Source: Subtercola endophyticus
GTDB lineage: Bacteria; Actinomycetota; Actinomycetes; Actinomycetales; Microbacteriaceae
Assembly: GCF_021044565.1 (NCBI RefSeq)
Contig: NZ_CP087997.1
Location: 496,001-560,000, forward strand
Direction of reading: 5' to 3'
Length of the DNA: 64,000 bases
The notes under the pieces are model-generated. The model did not search any database, was not told where the DNA came from, and was given only the letters and a program-made list of their open reading frames with translations. How positions within the stretch are numbered: position 1 is the first letter of the stretch; each line of letters starts with the position of its first letter. Shown in pieces: positions 17,072-24,104 of the stretch. Position numbers and translations under genes: made by a program.

Positions 17072-17782
17072 TCAAGCCTGGCCGCCCCCGCGTTTGACGG
17101 CAGCCAACAGGCGCGACATGTCGTTGATGGCGACGATGGTGCCGCGAAGGGTACCGGTGACTTTGGAACGGCCGACTCGGGGCGAGTACGAGGTGTCGAG
17201 CTCGGCGATGCGCCATCCGGCAGCGGATGCTCGCAACACCATCTCGAGCGGATACCCGCTGCGGCGATCCTGCAGTTCGAGCGTGAGCAGAGGCTCACGC
17301 CGAGCGGCACGCATGGGACCGAGGTCGTGCAGGCGAATGTGGGCACGCACGCGAATCAACGTGCTCAGCGCGCGGTTGGCCAGCCGCGCGTGCAGCGGCC
17401 AGGATCCCCGGGTGGTCGGCCGGCGACGACCGAGCACAAGATCGGCCGTGGCGTCGCCGGTCAGCAGGGCGACCAGGCGCGGGAGCTCGGCCGGATCCAT
17501 CGAGGCGTCGGCGTCGCAGAAGGCCACGATCGGCGCGGTGGCGGCGAGCAGGCCGGCGTGGGCGGCCGAACCGAAGCCGCGGCGGGATTCCGTCACGACG
17601 AGGGCGCCAAGATCGCGGGCGACCGCTGCCGAGTCGTCGGTCGAGCCATTGTCGACCACGATCGCACGGTAGCCCGGGGGCAGGCGGCCGAGCACCCAGG
17701 GCAGCGCGGCGGCCTCGTTGAGGCACGGCAGAATCACGTCGACCAACGCCAGTCCACCGGTCGCCTCGCCGGTGTCGCTCAC
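17072..17782 (-). CDS. Family 2 glycosyltransferase
   Basis: This 236-residue GT-A protein begins VDVILPCLNEAAALPWVL and has VVDNGSTDDSA (43-53) for the nucleotide-sugar base and the metal motif DAD (90-92). RRGFGSAAHAG is typical of DPM1/DolP-mannose-synthase-like GT2 enzymes. There are no membrane helices, so it acts at the cytoplasmic face. The GTG start overlaps the epimerase stop (GTGA), so it belongs to that operon. Its 3' end faces the HNH gene with 45 bases between stops. Confidence 0.88.
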   Translation of the reverse strand: MSDTGEATGGLALVDVILPCLNEAAALPWVLGRLPPGYRAIVVDNGSTDDSAAVARDLGALVVTESRRGFGSAAHAGLLAATAPIVAFCDADASMDPAELPRLVALLTGDATADLVLGRRRPTTRGSWPLHARLANRALSTLIRVRAHIRLHDLGPMRAARREPLLTLELQDRRSGYPLEMVLRASAAGWRIAELDTSYSPRVGRSKVTGTLRGTIVAINDMSRLLAAVKRGGGQA

Positions 17783-19083
17783 GAGCTGACCGCGGCGCGC
17801 AGGGGAGCCGTCGCGAACTCGCGCATGCCGTCGTCGAACGACATGGTGGGGTGCCAGCCGAGCTCGCTCCGCAGCCGTTCAGATGATGCGGTGATGTGCC
17901 GAACGTCGCCGAGCCGGAATTCGCCGGTGAACACGGGTTCGGGGCCGCCCGCGAAGCGGCTGAGCGCGGTGGCCAGGTCGCCGATGGTGTGCACGTCGCC
18001 GCTGCCCACGTTGTAGGCGCGAAAGCCGGGCGCATCCGCCATAGCGCCATTCGCCGCGCCGCCATCTGCCGCGCCGCCATTCGCGGCGCCCGCGTCGGTG
18101 CCCATCGCGTCTGTGCCCATCACTTCTGCGCCCATCACGCCCGCGCCACCGCCGGTCGCGTCGATCGCGGCGAGGTTTGCGCCCGCGATGTCTCGCACGT
18201 GCACGAAGTCACGGCGCTGGTTGCCGTCTTCGAAGACCCGAGGCGCTTCGCCCCGCTCGAGTGCGGAACGGAACAGCGACGCGACTCCTGCGTAGGGCGT
18301 GTTCTGCGGCATTCCCGGCCCGTAGACGTTGTGGTAGCGCAGGGCGATCACGCGTCCGCCCGTCGAGCGCGCCCATGCCGAGGCGAGGTGCTCCTGTGCC
18401 AGTTTGCTCGAAGCGTAGACGTTACGGGGGTCGAGCGGGTCGTCTTCGTTGATGAAGTCGGGGGCGAGCGCTTCTCCGGTGACGGGATCGACGGGGTCGA
18501 ACCTGCCCGCTTCAAGATCTGCGATTCGTCGAGGAGCCGGGCGCACGGCACTCGACGCGGGTGTGCCCACGGCAGCGGCGCCTGCGCCAGAAGCGTCGTC
18601 GACGGTGGATGCCCGGCGGTACTTTCCCTCGCCGTAGACCACCATCGACGAGGCCAGCACCAGCCGCTTGAGGCCGGCGCGCGCCATCGCCGCCAGCAGC
18701 ACCGCGGTGCCGAGGTCGTTGCTCGCGACGTAGTCCGGTGCGTCGGAGAAGTCGACACCGAGGCCCACTTTCGCCGCCTGATGGCTGACGACGGTGACGC
18801 CCTGCAGGGCATCCGCCACGGCCGCAGGGTCGGTGACGTCACCGAGCCGGAAGTCGACCCGCGGGTCGGCGAACGGGCTCACGAACGGGCTCACGAACTC
18901 GGTGCCGGTCGCGGGCTGCGCTGCGTGCACGTCGGCGCGCAGGTTGTCGAGAACGCGAACGCGCCAGCCGGCCTCGAGCGCCTGGTTCACGATGGCTCCG
19001 CCGATGAACCCCGCTCCGCCGGTGACGAGCAGGAGGCCGCGATCACTCGTGATCGTGGTCGCGTCGGCGGGGGTAGACACCAT
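17779..19083 (-). CDS. NAD-dependent epimerase/dehydratase (extended SDR)
   Basis: This 434-residue sugar-nucleotide-type SDR has the Rossmann motif TGGAGFIG (21-28), SSMVVYG (145-151) and catalytic YASSK (Tyr223, Lys227). Two low-complexity inserts are unusual. One (about 163-210) lies between the core strands; the other, near 314-350, is made of MGTDA and GAANGGAADG repeats. The repeat VSPFVSPF at 64-71 is a third small duplication. The ATG at 19083 has TACGGT exactly 6 bases upstream (19090-19095), pointing to a leaderless mRNA. It leads the operon epimerase, GT2, then, across the HNH insertion, DUF2064 protein and methyltransferase. Confidence 0.9.
   Translation of the reverse strand: MVSTPADATTITSDRGLLLVTGGAGFIGGAIVNQALEAGWRVRVLDNLRADVHAAQPATGTEFVSPFVSPFADPRVDFRLGDVTDPAAVADALQGVTVVSHQAAKVGLGVDFSDAPDYVASNDLGTAVLLAAMARAGLKRLVLASSMVVYGEGKYRRASTVDDASGAGAAAVGTPASSAVRPAPRRIADLEAGRFDPVDPVTGEALAPDFINEDDPLDPRNVYASSKLAQEHLASAWARSTGGRVIALRYHNVYGPGMPQNTPYAGVASLFRSALERGEAPRVFEDGNQRRDFVHVRDIAGANLAAIDATGGGAGVMGAEVMGTDAMGTDAGAANGGAADGGAANGAMADAPGFRAYNVGSGDVHTIGDLATALSRFAGGPEPVFTGEFRLGDVRHITASSERLRSELGWHPTMSFDDGMREFATAPLRAAVSS
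18040..18150. repeat. Imperfect 15-bp tandem repeats inside the epimerase gene
   Basis: Runs of GCGCCGCCATTCGCC-like and GTGCCCATCGCGTCT-like units encode the GAANGG/GAADGG and VMGTDA/AMGTDA repeats of the epimerase. All units keep the reading frame. Confidence 0.6.
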
Positions 19084-19252
19084 AGCCCCACCGTAACAGG
19101 GCGCCGAGTTTCGGCAGTGGGTCGCCGAAGGGGTTGCGCAAAGGGTTGCACAGGTGGCCGGGCGGGCAGGGGGCCCGGCGGTGCACCCGTGCACCGGTGC
19201 GCCGGTGGCGCGCGGCCGTCACGACCGACGACAATGGGGGAGTGATGTCACC

Positions 19253-19735
19253 GTGACCGAACCTGCCGACGAGACGCCGCCTGCCGCTGGGCCCACGCCG
19301 CCCCTGGGCGAGGCCTCACTCGTGCAAGCCGACGCGGTGCAGGCTGGCGCGGTGCAGCCCGATGCGGCTCGCCGGTTTCCGCAGGGCGTCTACGGTGTGG
19401 GTGACGAGCCCGACCCGCGCTTCTCCTTGGCGAATGAGCGCACGTTTCTCGCCTGGATCCGCACGGCTCTCGCCCTCATCGCGGCCGGTGTCGCGCTCGA
19501 GGCCTTCGGGCTGTCGCTCAACTCCGGGTTTCGGCTCGTTGCTGCGCTTGTGCTGATCGTGGCGGGCATCCTCACCCCGTTGCAGGCGTGGTTCGGCTGG
19601 ATGCGCACCGAAAAGGCCCTGCGTCAGAACCGCCCGCTGCCCGCGCCGGTTGTGGCCGGGCCGCTCGGCGTCGCCGTTATTCTCGCCGGACTGCTGGTGG
19701 TTCTCGGGCTGCTGTTCGCGAGCGGCCAGCCGTGA
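19253..19735 (+). CDS. DUF202 membrane protein (YidH-like)
   Basis: This 160-residue protein has a disordered N-terminus with a short VQADAVQAGAVQPDA repeat, then the DUF202 signature DPRFSLANERTFLAWIRTALALIAAGVALE and three membrane helices. I chose GTG at 19253, with GGGGGAG about 11 bases upstream. A four-codon frame starting at GTG 19242 ends in TGA overlapping this GTG. The next gene is a second DUF202 protein joined by a GTGA overlap, as in the E. coli yidH-yidG pair. The function is unknown; such pairs are assumed to form one small membrane complex. Confidence 0.85.
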   Translation: MTEPADETPPAAGPTPPLGEASLVQADAVQAGAVQPDAARRFPQGVYGVGDEPDPRFSLANERTFLAWIRTALALIAAGVALEAFGLSLNSGFRLVAALVLIVAGILTPLQAWFGWMRTEKALRQNRPLPAPVVAGPLGVAVILAGLLVVLGLLFASGQP

Positions 19736-20103
19736 GTCGTGCCCGCTCGCTCACCGACGCGCCTTTCGACCGGGGACTCCAGGCCGAGCGAACGGCGTTG
19801 GCGTGGCGGCGCACTGCTCTCTCGCTCGCACTCGGTTCGCTGGCCGCAGCCCGCGTGCTCGCGGCCGCCTTCGGCCTCTGGTCGTACGCGATCGGGATGC
19901 TCGGCTTGGCCGCATCGGCACTTTTCTTGTTCTCAGCCGATCGTCGCTACCGCCGAGCGCACGAATCGCTTGTCGCCTCGTCGGCAGCGCCCACGGGAGC
20001 TCGGCTCGCATCGGGCGGACTGCTTCTGGCGGCCCTGACCGTCATCGCTCTTGCGGCGGCAGTGCTGGGTACGATCTTCGTCATCGTCGCCGCAACACGC
20101 TGA
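19732..20103 (+). CDS. DUF202 membrane protein (YidG-like)
   Basis: This 123-residue protein has the DUF202 motif GLQAERTALAWRRTALSLALGSLAAARVL and three helices. It starts with GTG overlapping the stop of the previous gene (GTGA). The last 11 bases, AACACGCTGAG including the stop, are repeated 16 bases downstream (20110-20120). It converges with the rhodopsin gene, 24 bases between stops. Confidence 0.85.
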   Translation: MSRARSLTDAPFDRGLQAERTALAWRRTALSLALGSLAAARVLAAAFGLWSYAIGMLGLAASALFLFSADRRYRRAHESLVASSAAPTGARLASGGLLLAALTVIALAAAVLGTIFVIVAATR

Positions 20104-20127
20104 GCCCGAAACACGCTGAGTAGCCGG

Positions 20128-21111
20128 TCAGAGCCCCGGGATGTCGTCTTCGGCGTCGCGATTGACGATGTCGTCGGGCGCGACATACGGCTGCGTCGAT
20201 GCCACGGCCGCGCTCATCGGCGGCCGGGCCTGCCGCGGATGCACGTGGGCTCCTTCGGCGAGGTGCACCTCGAGCGGCTGACCCGCGTCTGACTGTTTGA
20301 CCGACGAGATCCAGATGGACTCCGCATGCACATCGTCGCCGGCGCGCACGTCTTCTGCGGTGCGCAGTTTCGCCACCCGCTGGATGAGCGTGCCGAATCC
20401 GAGCTTCACGATCACGTCGGCCGAGCACAGGGCGATCTGCATGGTCGCGGCCCAGCCGCCACCGGTGCCGAAGATCTGGATGACGAAGACGGCCGGGTAG
20501 ACGATCCAGCCCGACAACAACAGAATGGTCGCGTTGCGCATCAGGCGCGCGGCGGTCGGCGTGACACCGGGGAGTGAACGTACAACCGCATGAATCAAGA
20601 TCACATTCGTGAGAATCCAGAAGACGCAGCTGATGCCGCCCCAGATCAGCAGCGTGGCCGTGTCGATTCCGCCGTTGATGACGATCGCACCCAAGAAGCC
20701 GCAGAAGATCATCGCGAAGGCGCTGGCGCCTGCGAGAAACTGCGCACGGCGCGCCGCGACACCGATGAGCGTGCAGACCGCGAGCAGCTCGAAGGTGAGC
20801 AGGGGAACGCTGACCGACCACTCCATGTAGCGCAACGACCAGAGAGACTGAGCCCCGTCGGTGGGAGCAAAGCCTCCCGGGGTCTTCGTGTACGCGGTTG
20901 CGAACGTGAGCAGCAGAAACAGATAGGTGAGCGTCGCGACAGCGGTGATCGAGAGCCGGGCGACGACGGCCGGGCGAAACCGCGAGCCGACTTCGCTCTG
21001 CGTTATGACGCTGCGCACGAATCCCGCGAACAACGCCAGGGTCGCCACGGTCAAGAAATAGAAGACGAGCTGGTGCTCGGCGTCGGTGAGGGGCGCTTGC
21101 CAGGGTGCCAT
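20128..21111 (-). CDS. Microbial (type 1) rhodopsin with E-S-E active-site set, CryoRhodopsin-like
   Basis: This 327-residue protein has seven membrane helices in residues 1-250. Helix C reads LRYMEWSVSVPLLTFELL, aligning with bacteriorhodopsin RYADWLFTTPLLLLDLAL. The counterion (D85) is Glu97, T89 is Ser101 and the donor D96 is Glu108; Arg94, Trp98 and Pro103 are kept. Helix G has SADVIVKLGFG with Asp232 and the retinal-binding Lys236. Arg52 lies at the cytoplasmic start of helix B. From memory, a buried cytoplasmic arginine marks the recently described CryoRhodopsins of cold-habitat Microbacteriaceae. About 80 non-membrane residues follow helix G. The ATG at 21111 has AGGAGG 4 bases upstream, overlapping the stop of the partner gene. 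A light-driven transporter or sensor. Confidence 0.93.
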   Translation of the reverse strand: MAPWQAPLTDAEHQLVFYFLTVATLALFAGFVRSVITQSEVGSRFRPAVVARLSITAVATLTYLFLLLTFATAYTKTPGGFAPTDGAQSLWSLRYMEWSVSVPLLTFELLAVCTLIGVAARRAQFLAGASAFAMIFCGFLGAIVINGGIDTATLLIWGGISCVFWILTNVILIHAVVRSLPGVTPTAARLMRNATILLLSGWIVYPAVFVIQIFGTGGGWAATMQIALCSADVIVKLGFGTLIQRVAKLRTAEDVRAGDDVHAESIWISSVKQSDAGQPLEVHLAEGAHVHPRQARPPMSAAVASTQPYVAPDDIVNRDAEDDIPGL

Positions 21112-21119
21112 CGTGCCTC

Positions 21120-21461
21120 CTACGAACGGCCGCGCGGCGCGGACGGCGTCGTGTGGCCGGCGGTGCCAGGTTCCGGTAAGAAAAAGAGGCCCGACCCGCT
21201 GTTGGCCGATTCCATCAAAATGTCGATCCACTCGCGATTGATGGCGGGCACCCGGCTGCCGTAATAGCGGTAGTACAGAGTGCTCGAGGGATCGAGCCAG
21301 ATCGAACTGCGCCCGCTGCCGATGTCGGCCGAGTCGTTCCACGAGAAGACGAAACTCTCGCGGCGCCGGAGTTTCGCGGTGATCACGATCTGCAGATGCT
21401 GGAGAGCCCGGTCGTCGAAGCTGATCTCGATGCTCGGGCTGCCGTAGAGCAAGAGCCCCAC
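21120..21461 (-). CDS. DUF7882-type small protein, probable rhodopsin partner
   Basis: About 113 residues, read from GTG 21461 as MGLLLYGSPSIEISFDDRAL, then LQIVITAKLRRRESFVFSW, SSIWLDPSSTLYYRYYG, INREWIDILMESANSGSGLFF. This is the pattern of a small beta-rich family common in Microbacteriaceae (DUF7882, sometimes misnamed DNA ligase). The frame continues to TTG 21485, but the GTG matches the usual family N-terminus and has GAAGGCG upstream. No signal peptide or membrane helix, so it should be cytoplasmic. Its stop overlaps the rhodopsin ribosome site, so the pair is one transcript. Inference: it receives the light signal from the rhodopsin or tunes it. Confidence 0.85.
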   Translation of the reverse strand: MGLLLYGSPSIEISFDDRALQHLQIVITAKLRRRESFVFSWNDSADIGSGRSSIWLDPSSTLYYRYYGSRVPAINREWIDILMESANSGSGLFFLPEPGTAGHTTPSAPRGRS

Positions 21462-21587
21462 TAGTTCGTCGCCTTCATACGTCAAAAATACGCGGGCCGA
21501 CGAGCGCAGAAGCGCAGAAGCAGGGGGACTTGTGCTAAACCGGTCGCCGCCGATAATGTTTCTGGCTCACTGCGGAGTTTGCCGGGA

Positions 21588-21593
21588 TACAAT
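21588..21593 (+). promoter_or_regulatory. Candidate -10 box TACAAT of the MoxR operon
   Basis: TACAAT lies 36 bases before the first ATG of the operon and is followed by GGAGG at 21608-21612. A start near base 21600 would give a short leader carrying that ribosome site. No clear -35 is seen. Confidence 0.45.
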
Positions 21594-21623
21594 CATGCGC
21601 ACACACCGGAGGTGGCACGCACT

Positions 21624-21644
21624 ATGACCAACGTGGCAGCATGA
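21624..21644 (+). CDS. Six-codon leader frame overlapping the moxR start
   Basis: ATG ACC AAC GTG GCA GCA TGA encodes MTNVAA. Its stop overlaps the MoxR start as ATGA. The GGAGG at 21608 is spaced (11 bases) for this ATG, while the MoxR ATG at 21641 has no ribosome site of its own. The sequence ATGACCAAC recurs at both starts, so the leader may have arisen by tandem duplication of the original start region. Confidence 0.45.
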   Translation: MTNVAA

Positions 21645-22720
21645 CCAACATGGTTGGACAGCAGTCGTCAGGCGCCTCACGGCGCCCTGGCGCAGTGCTG
21701 GCGCAGGCCGGCCCCGATGGGCTGACGGAGTTCGGTGAACTCTCCTCGGCCATCCTGGCCAACCTGCAGCGGGTGATCAACGGTAAGAGTGAGATCGCTC
21801 GGCTCTCGCTCGTCGTGCTCTTGGCCGAGGGCCACCTTCTCGTCGAAGACGTGCCCGGGGTCGGCAAGACCACGCTGGCGAAGGCGCTGGCGCGGTCGGT
21901 CGGCTGCTCTGTGAGCCGCATTCAGTTCACCCCCGACCTGCTGCCGTCAGACGTCACGGGGGTGTCGATCTACAACCAGCACGAGCGCGAATTCGAGTTC
22001 AAGCCCGGTGCCGTGTTCGCGAACATCGTCATCGCCGACGAGATCAACCGCGCGTCACCCAAGACCCAATCGGCTCTGCTCGAGTGTATGGAGGAGCGCC
22101 AGGTTTCGATCGACGGGCAGACCTACTTTCTCGACGCGCCGTTCAGTGTTGTCGCTACGCAGAACCCCATCGAGATGGAGGGAACGTACGCGTTGCCCGA
22201 AGCGCAGCGCGACAGGTTCATGGTGCGCGTCTCGATGGGTTACCCCGATGCCAAGGCAGAGCTCGCGATGCTGCACAACCGTGAGTTGCAAAGCCCGCTC
22301 GACACCATCGACGCCGTCGTCACGCGCGAGCAGCTGATGCACATGATCGAGGTCGCTCGCAGCGTCTTCGTCTCGCCCGCCGTGGAGCAGTACGCGGTGA
22401 ATCTCGCTCAAGCGACACGAAAAGACCCCGACATCCGGCTGGGCGTGAGCCCGCGGGCCACCCTGCACCTGGTGCGTGCGGCGAAGGTCTCTGCCGCACT
22501 CGACGGGCGCGATTATGTGCTGCCCGACGATATCGACGAGCTGGTCATCCCGGTTCTGGCGCACCGCGTTCTGCTCACCAGGCGGTCGCTGGCCGACAAC
22601 CGCGCGGGCGGAATCGGTGCCGGGGGTTCCGGCAGCGGTGCAAATCGTGCGGTCGACGAGGTGCTGCGGCGCATCGTGGCGAACACCTCCGTACCGCTCG
22701 TGGCGGCCCGGAAGGCCTGA
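21641..22720 (+). CDS. MoxR family AAA ATPase
   Basis: This 359-residue AAA+ protein has Walker A VPGVGKTT (71-78), FTPDLLPSDVTG, Walker B IVIADEINRAS (Asp133, Glu134) and ATQNPIEMEGTYALPEAQRDRF, the MoxR sensor region. MoxR ATPases act as chaperones that remodel or activate partners, often those with VWA/DUF58 domains. It is followed, 1 base apart, by a DUF58 gene and then a transglutaminase gene, the classical trio. The ATG appears to be translated by coupling to the short leader frame. Confidence 0.93.
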   Translation: MTNMVGQQSSGASRRPGAVLAQAGPDGLTEFGELSSAILANLQRVINGKSEIARLSLVVLLAEGHLLVEDVPGVGKTTLAKALARSVGCSVSRIQFTPDLLPSDVTGVSIYNQHEREFEFKPGAVFANIVIADEINRASPKTQSALLECMEERQVSIDGQTYFLDAPFSVVATQNPIEMEGTYALPEAQRDRFMVRVSMGYPDAKAELAMLHNRELQSPLDTIDAVVTREQLMHMIEVARSVFVSPAVEQYAVNLAQATRKDPDIRLGVSPRATLHLVRAAKVSAALDGRDYVLPDDIDELVIPVLAHRVLLTRRSLADNRAGGIGAGGSGSGANRAVDEVLRRIVANTSVPLVAARKA

Positions 22721-22721
22721 G

Positions 22722-24104
22722 ATGGCCGCCGCCGCTCGCCTTTTTCGCCGGCTGCCGCGGCTGACGCTTCGGGGCTGGGCATTCCTCGTGACCGGAATCG
22801 CCGTGTTTGTGGTGATGGAGGTGCTGCAACGGCGCGAGTTCGCGTTCGTCGGCATCTTCCTCGTGGCTCTGCCGGTGCTGGCCGCGTTCGGGGTCTCGCT
22901 CTACCGACTTCCCTTCACCGTTGAGCGACGGTTCTCGCCAGAATTGGCCGCCGCGGGAAGCGTCGTCGCCGTTCGGCTGATCGTGCGTAACTGGGGCAGC
23001 ATGCCGGGGCCGGAAGGTGCCTGGTTCGACGCTGTTCCGGCGCCCCTTAGGGCAACGGCACCGGAGTCGTTGAAGCGCATTCGTGGCTTCCGCTCGTCGG
23101 CGACCGAGGCGCCAGAAGCGGTGTCGCTCGGTTACGAACTCGATGCCGGGCACCGCGGGCAACACGCGATCGGGCCCTTCACCCTGCTCATCACCGACCC
23201 GTTCGGCATGGCGGTTGGTCGCCGGCGGGTGGGAGGAACGGACGTGCTCACCGTGACGCCCTCGACCGTTCCCTTGCCGCACGGAGCTCTGCGCCTCGCC
23301 TCGGGCTCCGGGTCTGCCCGGCAGTCGCGCCGGCTGGGCGCGGGCGGCGAGCACGACGTCATTTCGCGCAAATACCAGACGGGCGACTCGATGCGCCGGG
23401 TGAACTGGTCGGCGACGGCGCGGTTCGGCGAACTGATGGTGCGTCAGGATGATCAGCAGAACGATCAGCACGCGGTGGTCATTCTCGACTCGGCTTTCAC
23501 CAGCTATGCCGGCAGCTCGCATACCGGTAGCGCGCACGCCGGCAGCACGGTTGCGCCTCCTTTTTCTCGTGAGTTCGAATGGGCCGTCTCGATGGCGGCC
23601 TCGATCGGATTGCACCTGGTGGGCGAGGGCTTTCACGTACGCATGATCGACTCGTCAGACGTCGCGGTGAAGAGTCACGACGATGCTGCTGTCACGGTTG
23701 CTTCACGGCGAGCCGGTCACTCCAACGGGCAGCGGTTCGAACCGCACTCCGGTGACGAAGCTCTGCTTCTGCACACGGCGCACTCTGCGCTGATCGACGC
23801 GTTCGAGGTGGATTACCGCGTGGCGCTGTCGCACAACGACGGGGGAGCACTCGATCTGCCTCCCGTTTTCGCCGTTGTGGGTGATCTCTCGGCGCCCTCG
23901 GCGCGATCGCTGGCGGCGTCGGCTCGGCTCAGCTCGGGCGCGGTGGCCATCATCGTGGTCGAGCCCGTGCACGGCGATCCGGCCTGGGCGCTCGACCTGC
24001 GCGACGAACTCGAAGCCGGCGGGTGGGTCGTGAACATCGTTCACTCCGATGAAGCGCCCTCGGTCGCCTGGGGCAGCCTCGACGGCGAACGGCTCGTGCT
24101 GTGA
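22722..24104 (+). CDS. DUF58 domain protein, MoxR partner
   Basis: This 460-residue protein has two membrane helices at about 15-33 and 38-60, then a soluble region with the DUF58 core YQTGDSMRRVNWSATARFGELMVRQ and a VWA-like fold, including VVILDSAFTSY. It probably sits in the membrane with its C-terminus facing the MoxR ATPase. The ATG at 22722 is one base after the MoxR stop. Its 3' end overlaps the transglutaminase start as GTGA. The exact substrate process, perhaps cell-envelope protein maturation, is not known. Confidence 0.9.
   Translation: MAAAARLFRRLPRLTLRGWAFLVTGIAVFVVMEVLQRREFAFVGIFLVALPVLAAFGVSLYRLPFTVERRFSPELAAAGSVVAVRLIVRNWGSMPGPEGAWFDAVPAPLRATAPESLKRIRGFRSSATEAPEAVSLGYELDAGHRGQHAIGPFTLLITDPFGMAVGRRRVGGTDVLTVTPSTVPLPHGALRLASGSGSARQSRRLGAGGEHDVISRKYQTGDSMRRVNWSATARFGELMVRQDDQQNDQHAVVILDSAFTSYAGSSHTGSAHAGSTVAPPFSREFEWAVSMAASIGLHLVGEGFHVRMIDSSDVAVKSHDDAAVTVASRRAGHSNGQRFEPHSGDEALLLHTAHSALIDAFEVDYRVALSHNDGGALDLPPVFAVVGDLSAPSARSLAASARLSSGAVAIIVVEPVHGDPAWALDLRDELEAGGWVVNIVHSDEAPSVAWGSLDGERLVL

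Noticed and set aside
20128-21111. Reading the rhodopsin as a chloride or sodium pump, or as a heliorhodopsin
   Set aside because: The active-site residues are E-S-E, not NTQ or NDQ, and the helix C and G signatures are those of ordinary type 1 rhodopsins, not heliorhodopsins.
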